Source: Bacteroides thetaiotaomicron VPI-5482 (GTDB taxonomy: Bacteria; Bacteroidota; Bacteroidia; Bacteroidales; Bacteroidaceae). From it: a DNA stretch of 64,000 nt. A program made the translations under genes and the position numbers. Below the pieces are notes generated by a model. That model was not told the DNA's origin. It ran no database searches and saw only the letters and a program-made list of their open reading frames with translations. This document shows, in pieces, positions 43,941 through 54,900 of this stretch (position 1 is its first letter; the number at the start of each line of letters is the position of its first letter). The stretch is from assembly GCF_000011065.1 (NCBI RefSeq), contig NC_004663.1:248001-312000 (forward strand), in the 5' to 3' direction.

Positions 43941-44210
43941 TTAATTCAATTTCCCGATGGCCTCAATAATCTCGTTAACTTTTGCATTGAAATCTACTCG
44001 GAATTTCTTATAAAAGCCTTTCACATTGCCCGGCTCTGTATGGCTGATGCGGCTGACAAATTCATCCTGCATTCTTAAAACTTCAGCCATCAGTTCATCA
44101 GCTTTAGCCTTGTCAGTACCAGGGATAAACATACTATTGATTAAGCACTCGGTGAATAATTCTCCTGCGATATAGTTTACGTTCTTTTTAAGTTCTCTTC
44201 TACTTGCCAT
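43941..44210 (-). CDS. Hypothetical protein
   Basis: I do not recognise this 89-residue helical, soluble protein (MASRRELKKNVNYIAGEL). It is the first gene of a two-gene unit with the acyltransferase. A TATCTTTA-like box lies about 44 bp upstream on the minus strand. Confidence 0.6.
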   Translation of the reverse strand: MASRRELKKNVNYIAGELFTECLINSMFIPGTDKAKADELMAEVLRMQDEFVSRISHTEPGNVKGFYKKFRVDFNAKVNEIIEAIGKLN

Positions 44211-44567
44211 AATATTTACATTTAATGGTGAATAATAAAAATTACTTGGGGTAAAGATAGGGACTTTCTTTGATTCTAGCGAATAAATGGATTGAATTTT
44301 TTCTTTTTACTATTTGCTCTCTAAGTGTATCCTGCTTGGATATACAATTGATTAATCAACCGGATTTTGAAATATTGAATTAAAATTGAACAGATTTGAA
44401 TGAAATTTAGTCAAACGGGGAATTGCCTCGACAAGGATGAGGTATTTTATTTATTACTGTTCCCTTTTGAATGATTATAGTACTTTTTCCCTTTTGAAAA
44501 GAATTATCTTTGAATAATTACTTGGAAATAAGATTTTTAATAGCTATAATTAATTAAATGAAAAACA
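44211..44567. other. Divergent regulatory region of the PUL's first gene
   Basis: The 357 bp contain no gene. They carry the operator-like site at 44466-44485 with its -7 box (44505-44512), a weaker upstream copy from 44395, and the leftward promoter of the 44210 gene. Confidence 0.6.
44466..44512 (+). promoter_or_regulatory. HTCS-type operator and -7 box before the 44568 gene
   Basis: The site TTTGAATGATTATAGTACTT (44466-44485) matches the one before susC (56143-56162) at 18 of 20 bases. The -7 box TATCTTTG (44505-44512) lies 19 bp after it. A partial copy TTTGAATGA (44395-44403) lies 71 bp upstream. Confidence 0.65.
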
Positions 44568-46711
44568 ATGGATTTAGATTTATCTAAAAGAAGTAAGCCC
44601 TGTTTTAAGAAAAATAGGATGATGTCAATGGGAAAAGTAAAGAATCCTTTTTTAAAGCTTTGTGGTATTGGGTTGTTGACAGTAATATGTATTTCTGTTA
44701 AAGCCCAAAAAGTAAACTTTACAGTGAATTCGAAAACTGGAGCCATACAATCAATGAATATTGATAATGATAAACAGAATATGAATTGGCTGATAGCAAC
44801 AGATGGTAGCCAATATCCTTGGATAAAGGAGAATTATGGTTGGGGACTTGGCTATTTCACTGAGGTGAGAAGAAATCAGAAAAACAAGTTGTTTTGGAAT
44901 CTTCCTGCCAGTATAAAGCAGGATGGGAGAGAAGTTACTTATCGAGTTGGAGATATATGTATCCTTGTAGAAAGGAGTATGAGAGGAGAAGATTTAATAG
45001 AAGAGTATACTTTCCAAAATGATGGAACAGAGGAAATACTTTTATCGGATATAGGCATCTATACTCCATTCAATGATAACTATCCAGGGGCACAAACTTG
45101 TATAAATATGCGGGCTAATGCTCATATATGGGAGGGTGATAATGCAGCTTATGTAAACGCGATACGTATGGGGGATATGCTCCACATTTGGGACTGGTTT
45201 TGAGGGAAGGCGAAATTAAAAGTTATGAAATATCAGAGCGTGATAGAAATAAGGGTAACTCTCATACAAGGGGAATTATTTCTTTGAATCTTCCGGATAT
45301 GAAATTGATGCCGGGTGATGAACAAGTATTTTCGTGGTATATCTTTTCGCATAAAGGTGAAGATGATTTTCGTCAAAAGTTATTGGAAAGAGAGAGTGTT
45401 TGGGTATCTTGCAACAAGTATGTATTTGAGAAAGGAGAAACTGCCCTTGTGAAAATATCAGGTGGGCAGATGGTAAAAGGCTGTATGCTTAAAAAGAATG
45501 ATGTCACTATTCCTATGAAAAAACAAGGAACAGCATGGTATGCTGAAGTAGTAATGGATCAGTTAGGAGAAGTGCGTTTTGATATACTATATGGCACAGG
45601 GAAAAAAACTCATGCAAATTGTTTGGTGATTAGTAGTGTGGATGATTTGATTAAAAAACGAGTAGAGTTTATAGTTGCAAATCAACAGATGAAAAGTTCG
45701 AATACGCGTAGAGATGCTTATATGGTTTATGATAATGAAAAGAATGAAATATATCTGAATAATACGCATAACTGTAATCCGGTTGACAGGGATGAAGGTG
45801 CTGAAAGAGTCGGTATGGGGGTACTTTTAGCAAAGTATTATCAATTGCATCCTGTTGCTGAAGTAAAGGCATCTTTATTGCGATATGCAAGTTTTTTGCG
45901 TAATAGATTGCAAGATGCTGACTATAAGACTTTCTCTTCAGTCGATCAGAAGGGACGTAACAGGGCGTACAATTATGTATGGGTAGCGGATTTTTATTTC
46001 CAGATGTATAAAATAACCAATGACAAACAATATGCTAAACATGGTTATATGACTTTGCGGTCTATGTTCAAACAGTTCGGACATGGTTTTTATGCCATAG
46101 GTATACCGGTTCGCTTAGGACTGCAAACTTTAAAAAATGCTGATATGCAAAGAGAATATCAAGAGTTGGAGAATGATTATATTGCGGTTGGTGATACTTT
46201 TTTGAAAAATGGTTTGAATTATCCGGCTAGTGAAGTAAACTACGAACAAGCCATTGTAGCTCCATCAGTCATGTTCTTGCTTCAACTTTATATGGAAACC
46301 GGAAGGCAGAAATATTTGGATGGGGCAAAGATTCAAATGCCTGTATTGGAAGCTTTCAATGGCAAACAACCCAGTTATCATTTGAATGAAATAGCTGTTC
46401 GTCATTGGGATGGTTATTGGTTTGGTAAGCGGGAAATGTGGGGAGATACTTTTCCACACTATTGGAGTACATTGTCAGGAGCTGCTTTTTATCTTTATTC
46501 GCAATGTACGGGAGATCATTCATATAAAGAGCGTGCAGAGAATATTGTGAGAAATAATCTGTGTTTATTCTTTGAAGATGGAAAAGCTTCTTGCGCCTAT
46601 ATTTATCCAAATAAGGTTAACGGAGTAAAGGGCGGATTCTACGATCCATATGCAAATGATCAGGATTGGGCTTTAGTTTATTATTTGCTTGTACAAAATG
46701 GTATATATTAA
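44568..46711 (+). pseudogene. Frameshifted PUL enzyme, (alpha/alpha)-barrel type; PL27-like candidate
   Basis: Two overlapping frames (44568-45203 and 45188-46711) make one protein of about 720 residues. Frame 1 has a signal peptide (from MGKVKNPFLK, about 44628) and a beta-sandwich-like N-terminal part, and ends in a stop at 45201-45203. Frame 2 continues without homology break (PHLGLVLREGEI, then a helical barrel with YNYVWVADFYFQMY and REMWGDTFPHYW). The break sits in a G5 tract at 45170-45174: one more G would read MGGYAPHLGLVL, a natural join. The gene borders an arabinogalactan-like PUL, where a rhamnose-glucuronate lyase (PL27, BT0263) is expected; this identity is only inferred. Either a true mutation, a slippage switch or a sequencing error is possible. 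Confidence 0.7.
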
Positions 46712-46776
46712 CGAATAATGGAATCGTTAAATACAGAAAGCTTAATAGGGTAACTTTTTGTGATCGATGCAAAATG

Positions 46777-46813
46777 AAAAGCCAGTCAACATTTAAATAG
46801 TTAACTGGCTTTT
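46777..46813. terminator. Bidirectional terminator
   Basis: Arms AAAAGCCAGT and ACTGGCTTTT with T/A tails between the convergent 46711 and 46837 gene ends. Confidence 0.75.
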
Positions 46814-46836
46814 TCTAATACACTTTGCTTTCTTAT

Positions 46837-48585
46837 TTATTGTGGTTTTCCGTAAGCAGCAAATTCATAAATGCCATCTGCCCACATTGCAGAATTGTTT
46901 TTATGTACATTGACAACACCGTATACGCGGAGCCGTAAATATCTGTAGAGCGACGGATCTTCAATATTCAGAATTAGAAATCCTACCTGCCAGTTTAATT
47001 TGCCGTCTACGAGCATTTTATAACTTTTTCCATCCCGGCTTCCTTCAATGGTATATTTGTAGGCAGCCTCGGAACCGTTAACCAATCTTGTCGAAAGATT
47101 AATCTCAGAAATCACGGCTTCTTTCTGCATATCTATGGTAAACATATAAGGAGAACCTGTAGCAGCATTTGAACTTTTCTGGAAATAAGTAGAAGATTCA
47201 GTACAAGCTCCATCCGTGATACAATCAGCTTTAATTCCTCTCGCTCCTGGGACAGCGGCTGTCACCGGTACATTTAATGTCAGGTTTTTACCGTTCTGAA
47301 CAGGGATAATACCATATTTGTCACTAAATTCCAGGTATCTGTAATAATCCATCGAAGCATATCCTTTGTTAAATGCGGCTATTGAAATTCTCGGGAAATT
47401 GCCAGCCGGAGTTTTATATTTTCGTTGCGCTCCCCAGTGGTAACTCCATACTCCGCAGGTTTTTCCAACTGTACTGATTCTGTTAAACTGTGCATCAAAA
47501 GTAGAATTATTGCCAATTTCTCTCATAGGTGTCCATTCGCCTCCTAAATCAGCGGCAGATGTATACATGGTTTGACTCGGATACCATCCGGAAGCCTTTG
47601 AACTGAAGAAATAATATTCTCCGTCTTTTTTGATGATTGCAGGAGTTTCCCGATGTAGTCCTTTACATATTGTATTAACTAATAAAACAGGCTTAGTCCA
47701 TGAAGGGTCTAGCTTATAGATGTTTATATCTCTGTTCATATTTGTAGCTGAAAGGAGATAAGCTGTACCGTCATCATCAATGAAAAGAGATTGATCTCTA
47801 GAGTCATAGCCCAATGGTCGTTCCATAGTGCCTACTTCGAGCTCGCCTTTGGGAGTTATTTGTGCCAGATAGATTTTAGCTGCAACATATCCACTTTGAT
47901 CTTCATAATGTGCTGAAAGTACTACCTTACCGGTTTTTGCGTTATATCGGAAAGCAATACCCTCAAATTTTACATTTGGGTAAAAAGCCAGTTCACGGGA
48001 AGTACTCCAACTACCATTGAGCCCTGTCGGAGAAAAGCTTTCTGTAGCTAGCCATCCTTTGAGTGTTTGTCCATCTACTTCCTTTTCAACGTTTTCCATT
48101 TTATAAGAGAAATAAAGCTCCCCAATTTTCATACCCTGAGGTTTTTGGGCAGATTCTTTGGTGATATATTTTCCGTTTAGATTATCATAAACTTTAGTTT
48201 CGCCGTTAGGGGTGAAGGTTGTTGCTTGTTGAGAAGCGGACGTGGCTATTTTCTTCCCCTCTTTAAATGCTTCTACATGGTAGGTAAAAGTTTTATCTGC
48301 TTTCAGATTATAATCATCGTATGTATTTCCTTTAGCTTCTCCAATACAATTTCCATCCCGGTAGATTCTATAAAGGTCAGCGTCCTCTCGTTGCATCCAA
48401 TTCAGTTTTACATTGTTGACAGCTTTTTCACCGACAAGTTTGAATACAGTGGCAGTGGCTGCCCAGATATCTGTTGTTATAACTTCTTTCGATTGAGTTG
48501 CGAAAGCTGGTTGCAAAGACAGACTACATAGATATATAAATATGAATAAAAAACTATTTTTTGCCTGTTGGCTTTTTATGTTCAT
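46837..48585 (-). CDS. GH43-like enzyme (subfamily 24 type) with FN3 and F5/8-type C domain
   Basis: The 582-residue secreted enzyme has a signal peptide (to about 29), an FN3-like domain (about 45-125), a five-bladed propeller (about 135-430) and a C-terminal discoidin-like domain (about 440-580). The propeller aligns with the next gene: FEGIAFRYN (Glu208), HRETPAII (Glu313) and STFDAQFNRI (Gln366) match the Glu/Glu/Gln set of GH43_24 exo-beta-1,3-galactosidases. It lies third in a leftward operon. It probably acts on galactan side chains or backbone of arabinogalactan. Confidence 0.78.
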   Translation of the reverse strand: MNIKSQQAKNSFLFIFIYLCSLSLQPAFATQSKEVITTDIWAATATVFKLVGEKAVNNVKLNWMQREDADLYRIYRDGNCIGEAKGNTYDDYNLKADKTFTYHVEAFKEGKKIATSASQQATTFTPNGETKVYDNLNGKYITKESAQKPQGMKIGELYFSYKMENVEKEVDGQTLKGWLATESFSPTGLNGSWSTSRELAFYPNVKFEGIAFRYNAKTGKVVLSAHYEDQSGYVAAKIYLAQITPKGELEVGTMERPLGYDSRDQSLFIDDDGTAYLLSATNMNRDINIYKLDPSWTKPVLLVNTICKGLHRETPAIIKKDGEYYFFSSKASGWYPSQTMYTSAADLGGEWTPMREIGNNSTFDAQFNRISTVGKTCGVWSYHWGAQRKYKTPAGNFPRISIAAFNKGYASMDYYRYLEFSDKYGIIPVQNGKNLTLNVPVTAAVPGARGIKADCITDGACTESSTYFQKSSNAATGSPYMFTIDMQKEAVISEINLSTRLVNGSEAAYKYTIEGSRDGKSYKMLVDGKLNWQVGFLILNIEDPSLYRYLRLRVYGVVNVHKNNSAMWADGIYEFAAYGKPQ

Positions 48586-48626
48586 AATGTAACAAATTTA
48601 ATTTATCAGAATTACATATGAGAAAT

Positions 48627-50108
48627 TTATTGGGCTTTCATCTGTTTTAGATTATTAGCCTTGTAGGCATCAGAGAATATATCTGCTTCCTTATATTTAT
48701 ATTTATTGGAATCGAAATATACTGCAAAATCTTGCATTAACTTCTTGGATAGTTCAGTAAGATATAAATTACTTCCGGCAAATGTATTTGAACCGGAAAC
48801 TGTAACATACTTCTTATCTTTCAGATTTTGTATCTGATAATAACCATCTTCCTGTAGGTTGAACACCCAGCATTGAGCATCATCTTTCTTCTCGGGATTC
48901 AGGCGTAAAGTTCCGAACAGTGATTCCAAAAACTTTCCGGTTTTGGTATCTTTTATTTTATATACGTTGGGTATATTAGTCTTTATAAACTCCAGACTTA
49001 GATTGATGTCATCATCATCATCCGCTATACTGAAACCATTGGCAGGTTTAGACACTAAACGATCAGAGGTCTTTTCTAATAATGAGTATATATTACCGGG
49101 TATGATTTCTGCAGCTCTTTTATAGCGATACATACTATTAAACACGGTTAAATCCCATTGATCATACCATTTTACGACAGGATAGCCTGAGCGCATACTA
49201 ATGGGCAACCACACATGATGAGACTTTCCTACATCCTTAGAGTTCCAACGGTCACCCATGTATATATAAGCTTTTTCTTTACCCTCCACTTTAAATACAT
49301 AACAGCTTTGTGAGTTGTAAGTAACTTGTTTGAGTTTATCTACAGCAAAATTGTTCCCTGTTGTCCAGTTCCCCAGTATATCAGTACTGTAGGCACTTCT
49401 CCCGGGATTGGGTTCCCAGCCTGTGCAACCGGAAAACAATCCAAAATACATATCCCCAACCTTAAAAATAGCGGGTGCCTCATATTTAAGTCCCTTTAAA
49501 ATTTTAGTTTCTGTTGGAGTCGGCTCCAGATAATCGTCTCTAAGTAATGCAATATTCATGTTGGTATTCATATCCGTAGAACAGAAATGATATGCTTTTC
49601 CGTCTGTATCTACGAATAACGTCTGATCACGGGACTCGTTTTTATTAGGGCGAAATGTTTTGTAAAGTACATAAGGCCCCATTATTTTATCGCTTGTTGC
49701 TACACAAACACGTGCAGCTCCATATCCATCTCCACTTTCCCAATGGCTCCACATTACCCATTTCTTAGTTTGGGGATTATAAATTACTTTGGGACGTTCG
49801 AACAAACGTCCCTGCGATATATCATTCATGTCTTCTCTGGCTTCACCTGTCGTTTTCATCGACAACCCCAGCCGTTTCCAGTTGTATAAGTCTTTAGATT
49901 GATAACAACTTACCCCATTTGATTTAAAACCTGTACGATCTTCTCCAAACCAATAATAAGTTCCTTTTTCGTAAACGACACATCCACCGTGTGCGTTAAT
50001 TTGCTCCCCATCTATGTCATTCCACAAAACACCCGGACTGATCTGGGTGTTTTGTGAAAAAATAGAGGTGAATGAGAACATAAAGCAGATAAATAGAGTT
50101 ATTCTCAT
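48627..50108 (-). CDS. GH43 subfamily 24-like exo-beta-1,3-galactosidase with ricin-type domain
   Basis: The 493-residue enzyme has a signal peptide, a five-bladed propeller (YYWFGEDRTG, FERPKVIYN with Glu104, SRDQTLFVD, YEAPAIF with Glu210, NSQSCYVF with Gln267) and a C-terminal beta-trefoil-like part (about 345-460). The three residues match the remembered fungal 1,3Gal43A set (Glu102, Glu208, Gln263), an unusual catalytic arrangement without the normal base. It starts 12 bp after the next gene's stop, so it is in the same operon. In B. thetaiotaomicron, BT0265 has this role. Confidence 0.8.
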   Translation of the reverse strand: MRITLFICFMFSFTSIFSQNTQISPGVLWNDIDGEQINAHGGCVVYEKGTYYWFGEDRTGFKSNGVSCYQSKDLYNWKRLGLSMKTTGEAREDMNDISQGRLFERPKVIYNPQTKKWVMWSHWESGDGYGAARVCVATSDKIMGPYVLYKTFRPNKNESRDQTLFVDTDGKAYHFCSTDMNTNMNIALLRDDYLEPTPTETKILKGLKYEAPAIFKVGDMYFGLFSGCTGWEPNPGRSAYSTDILGNWTTGNNFAVDKLKQVTYNSQSCYVFKVEGKEKAYIYMGDRWNSKDVGKSHHVWLPISMRSGYPVVKWYDQWDLTVFNSMYRYKRAAEIIPGNIYSLLEKTSDRLVSKPANGFSIADDDDDINLSLEFIKTNIPNVYKIKDTKTGKFLESLFGTLRLNPEKKDDAQCWVFNLQEDGYYQIQNLKDKKYVTVSGSNTFAGSNLYLTELSKKLMQDFAVYFDSNKYKYKEADIFSDAYKANNLKQMKAQ

Positions 50109-50120
50109 GTTTTCGTTATT

Positions 50121-51581
50121 TTAGTCTTCAATATTAATAGTTATTTCGGGCTGTGCAGGGGCATAGGCTCCAGATTCGTCAATTGTGAAATATTCCACAT
50201 CAGCAGTATTATCTATAAAACCGAATTTGGGCGAGTATGTACGTGATGTGCCGGTCAGTTTAGCGTTGTCTACACGGACAGCTCCGATATCATTTCCCCA
50301 TCCTCCACGTCCTACTGTAAAGGATACGCGAATTTGGTTACATTCGGCAGAAGTAGTATAGTCCATTGAATAAGTTTCCCAGTTGTCACTGGCAATTTCT
50401 GTTATGACTTTTTTTTCAGGGTCTTGCACTTCTTCTATAATCATTTTACCGGTGAGTTTTCCTTCTTTTTTTGCTATTCCTCCTTTTAATAGAGCAGATA
50501 GTGTGTAATTTTCATTCGGTACAACATCTACCACTTGCATTAGGATACCATCACTCCAGCCAGCTGCCCATTTATAGGGTCTAATTTCAAAAACATGATT
50601 GTCCAGGTCCTGATTATTATCAATTTCTTCAGGAAGAATTTGTTGTTCTGAATTCCAACGGTCGCTAATAACAACATCCCATCCTTCCACTCTACTAACT
50701 AACTTCGTTTCTGGATTTATATCAAATTCTCCTTCGAAGTTTGGGTTCTTTAAAAGATTTTCTACTGGTTTGCCAACTTTCTCTGCAAAGTTTGGCTGGG
50801 GAGCGTAGTCTATAATTCTAACGGAATCTACAGGAATTCCATCTCTGTAAATGAAGGCACGGTTATCTGGTGTTATGGCAAAACGATAAATATGTGCTTG
50901 TCCATCATTATTATAGAACTTACCTTTTCCTCCTGCTTTTCCATTTGTTGCAGGATTGGTAATTTCTTTTTTGTAGGCATTGAATAATCCGATTTCATTA
51001 GAGGTAATATATGCTTTGAATCCATAACCTTTTTCGTTTACAAAATAAGGATAAAAGCTTTTCTCCGAGTCATCTGTTTTTATTTTGAATTCGATAGTAT
51101 ATCCTTTTGAATTTGGAGTGAATGCTTTGGTAAATTCCTTATCATTTCCTTTCTTGTAAGCAGGAGATGCTGCAATGTCTTTCACAGGAAGAGCGGTTCC
51201 ATATCCTTTTACTTTTAAATATGAACGGACGTCTCCACTTCGCAGAATAATTTTCCCTTCAGTCAGTCTTTTAGTACTGTTTAAGGTCACTTTCACTTTT
51301 TGTTTTCCAGAGTTGGCTGCTATAACAGTCGGAGTTACGGTGAAACCGTTTGGAGCTGTAATTGTTATTTCTTTGCCGAGTAAAGCCTCGGAATTGACAA
51401 TGAAGGATGATGATGCGTTTGTACCATTAATCGTTAGTAATGGTAGATGTTCCTCTGTTGAGGTTTGTAAGGCTTCATTTTCTTTTTTATCATCTTTGGG
51501 TTGAACTGCATAAGTAGCTGTTGTGCTAATTGTCAGCAATGTCAATGATAAAAACATAATCTTCACATATTTTTTTTTCAT
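50121..51581 (-). CDS. Secreted LamG/CBM-type carbohydrate-binding protein
   Basis: The 486-residue protein has a signal peptide (about 1-25), a beta-sandwich (about 45-130), a LamG/concanavalin-like part (about 140-270: YTIEFKIKTDD and AFIYRDGIPVDSVRI) and a CBM4/9-like part (about 280-440, starting NLLKNPNFEGEF). No catalytic motif is visible, so glycan binding at the surface is the likely role. It is the first gene of the leftward operon with the two GH43 enzymes. Its promoter is at 51704-51750. Confidence 0.72.
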   Translation of the reverse strand: MKKKYVKIMFLSLTLLTISTTATYAVQPKDDKKENEALQTSTEEHLPLLTINGTNASSSFIVNSEALLGKEITITAPNGFTVTPTVIAANSGKQKVKVTLNSTKRLTEGKIILRSGDVRSYLKVKGYGTALPVKDIAASPAYKKGNDKEFTKAFTPNSKGYTIEFKIKTDDSEKSFYPYFVNEKGYGFKAYITSNEIGLFNAYKKEITNPATNGKAGGKGKFYNNDGQAHIYRFAITPDNRAFIYRDGIPVDSVRIIDYAPQPNFAEKVGKPVENLLKNPNFEGEFDINPETKLVSRVEGWDVVISDRWNSEQQILPEEIDNNQDLDNHVFEIRPYKWAAGWSDGILMQVVDVVPNENYTLSALLKGGIAKKEGKLTGKMIIEEVQDPEKKVITEIASDNWETYSMDYTTSAECNQIRVSFTVGRGGWGNDIGAVRVDNAKLTGTSRTYSPKFGFIDNTADVEYFTIDESGAYAPAQPEITINIED

Positions 51582-51929
51582 GATACAGAAATGTTTTATA
51601 AATTAATTATTTATGATTGAACTAATAATCTGTGTTTATTTCTTGCTTACTGAATAGTATAACCAAAATTGATTCGAAATATCAATAGCTTGTTTCCTGT
51701 TTGCAAAATTGCTGAATCATATTTATATATAGGTGCTGGAATGATTCAAATACGTATAATTTTAAGTTATCTGATTATAGTGGGATAAAAATCATTCAGA
51801 AAGGTTTAAAAATAGACCACATATGTTTGTGGTAGTTTTAAATTAATATATTTTAAGTGATTTATGAATAGTGATAGCTATCTTTATTTTAATATTGCAC
51901 AAGAAATACGTCTTTATATTAATTCTACT
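51582..51929. other. Divergent control region between the GH43 operon and the HTCS
   Basis: The 348 bp have no gene. They hold the leftward operator and -7 box (51704-51750), a weaker copy at 51781-51800, and an inverted repeat ACCACA-TATGTT-TGTGGT (51816-51833) 97 bp before the HTCS start. Confidence 0.6.
51704..51750 (-). promoter_or_regulatory. HTCS-type operator and -7 box of the leftward GH43 operon
   Basis: On the minus strand TTTGAATCATTCCAGCACCT (51750-51731) is followed after 19 bp by CAATTTTG (51711-51704). The arrangement is identical to that before susC and the 44568 gene. A weaker copy (TTCTGAATGATT, from 51800) lies 50 bp upstream. Confidence 0.6.
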
Positions 51930-54900
51930 ATGAAACATCAACTGAAATTTTATATAGTACTGTTTTTTATTCAATTATTTCCGTGTGCCTTTGCGCAACA
52001 AATGTCGGTATCTACGCTTCCGTTAAATAATTATTTGCCTTCAAGTACTGTTTTGCGGGTTCATTGTGACCGGGAAGGCTTTTTGTGGTTAGGAACTAAA
52101 GACGGTTTGTGTCGGTATGATGGCTATCGATTACTTGTTTTCCGTTCTGGATTGAAATCACCGGATCTTTTGACGAATAATGAAATTACTTGTATTGCGG
52201 AAAATAAAAATGGATATCTATTTATAGGAACTAAAAAAGGTATTAATATACTGGATAAACGAACTTATCAGATAATACCAGTTACACACAATGATTTGAA
52301 GGATCAAGAGATTCGAACAATGATAGTGGATAGTGATGGATGGGTATGGGTTGGAACATTAACTTCTGTTTTTCGTTGTTCTGCCGATTTCTCATATTGC
52401 AAAAGATATGATTCTACTTTGCCTGTTACTAGTGTGAATTCTATTTATGAAGATGCAGATAAGAATATTTGGGTAACTTTATGGGAAAGGGGATTACATC
52501 GATATAATTCAAAAACAGATTCATTTATTGCTATGCCTCAGATTGGAGATTTAAATAATCCATTTAAAGTTTTTCAAGATAATAAGAAGCAACATTGGAT
52601 TTTAACATGGGAAAGCGGAATCTTTTTACTTTATCCAGAGGAGAAAGATGATTTGATGTATAGTCATGTAGATATAAAAAGTAATGAACATTGGGATAAG
52701 AATGGTTGTTTTAGCATAACTCAGGATGATAAGTATGGTTATATATGGATTGTATCTACACAGGGACTTTATGCACTTCAAAAACGTCCTGGAAATATAA
52801 TTAATACTGTTGATATATCTCATATTTCTTCTAAGTTAAATAATATTTTTAGTGAAATAGTAAAAGATAAGTCAGGTAACTTATGGATTGCTGCTTTTAA
52901 TGAAGGAGTATCAATGATTGATTTAAATAAACCATTAGTGCAGAATTACTCTTTTCCTGTTATTCGGGAAAAGACGGGGTTTGTTACAAATATAAAGAAT
53001 ATATATGAAGATAAAGAAGGAGATTTATGGATAGATCAGAATCGTTGGGGAATAGGAATTTATAATCCAGATTCTAATAAACTTCTCTTTTATACAGATA
53101 TCCCTTCTCTAAAAAACATTGCTAATCTGAAAAATGTAAGCTGCATTACCTCTGTTCCATTGCTTAATGAGATTTGGCTGGGTTCTGAGTATTATCCGGA
53201 AATTTACAAGGTGAAGAAGGATAAAAAAGGAGTAGAGCTATTGGGAACTTTGAAATTAACAGATTACGTAGATAATTCAGGATTTCCGCGTTTATTTTAT
53301 ACTGATAGTAATCATAATCTTTGGGTGGGAACAACTAAAGGTATTTTGGTTAAACCGGCAAAGGAAAAGATACTTCAAGACACTAAATTTCCATTTGTAG
53401 ATATAATAGGAATTAGAGAAGGTAAAGATGGTTCATTATGGATTAGTACAAGAAAGCAAGGTGTGTATAATGCTAAAATATCCTCTGATCTGACATTAGA
53501 AGAAAAGAATTTAAGAAATTTGAAAACTCATGCAGAAGGAGTAATAAGTGATAATATTGGAGCAATCTGTGTGGATGATAATGGTTTGGTGTGGATGGGG
53601 AGTCAGGATGGAGATGTGTTCACTTATGACCCTCAAACAAATAAAGTGGAAAACTTATCCGATATGTTTGATATGCTTGAAGAAGGTATTTTTAATATTA
53701 TAACAGATCAGTTGGGACATATTTGGATTTCTACCAATAAGCGGGTAATTGAATACGACCCTAAAAATGGTGGTATCATGGACTACTCGACAATGACTGA
53801 TGTGATGGTAAATTCTTTTATGCCTAATTCTTATTATAAAACTCGTTCTGGGAAAATACTGTATGGAGGAAATAAAGGAATCTCAGTATTTACTCCTTAT
53901 GATCATTTGTCTGATAATCCTCGTAGAATTAGAACGATGGTGTCAGATGTCAAGATAGATGGTGTTTCTAGTCTTTTGGAGAAAAACAACCAACGTTTTA
54001 ATTTAAGAAGTCAGATCATTTCTTTAAATGCAGGAGATAAAAATATTGAGATAGATTTTTCTTCTTTAAATTATGCGTTTCCTGACAAAATTAAATATGC
54101 ATATAAAATGGATGGAGTTGATGATGATTGGGTGTATGTCAGAGGCGATCGTCAATTTGCATTTTACAATCAATTACCTAAAGGTAAACGTACTTTTTAT
54201 CTAAAGACAACTGATGTAAATGGTTTATGGAGCAATTATATAGCAGAAGTTCAGGTGTTTAAACAGCCAGCTTTCTATGAAACATTGTGGGCTTATTTAT
54301 TTTATATTGTGTTTACACTTTTATGTCTGTATCTTTTCTATCACAGGATGAAGCGTCGTATTCAGTTGCGGCATGAACTGAGAATAGCTCAGATAGATAA
54401 AGAGAAGTCAGAAGAATTGGTGCAAACTAAATTACGTTATTTCACAAATATATCACACGATTTATTAACTCCCTTAACTATTATTACTTGTTTGATCGAT
54501 GATGCGGAAATGACGAATGGTAGTCGGATTTCGCAGTTAACTATGATTCGTTCTAATGTGAATAAATTACGTAGACTATTACAGCAAATTTTAGATTTCC
54601 GTAAGGTGGAAAGTGGGAACATGAAATTATCTGTATCAAAAAGTGATGTCATATCATTTATAGATGATGTTTGTAAGATACACTTTACTCCATTGATGAG
54701 AAAGAAAAATCAAACCTTTACATTTTTGACTGAAGATAGACATTTGATGGCTTATTTTGATAGAGATAAACTAGATAAGATAGTATCTAATTTATTATCT
54801 AATGCTTACAAATATACAGCTAATGGTGGAAATATAAAATTAATAGTAGATTCATATTGGGAGTCTGAAAATCATCATTTGCGAATACAGGTCGTTGATA

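Noticed and set aside
45188..46711. The downstream half of the split enzyme as an independent gene
   Set aside because: It begins with a TTG inside the upstream frame and continues its fold without a break, so a frameshift is the better explanation.
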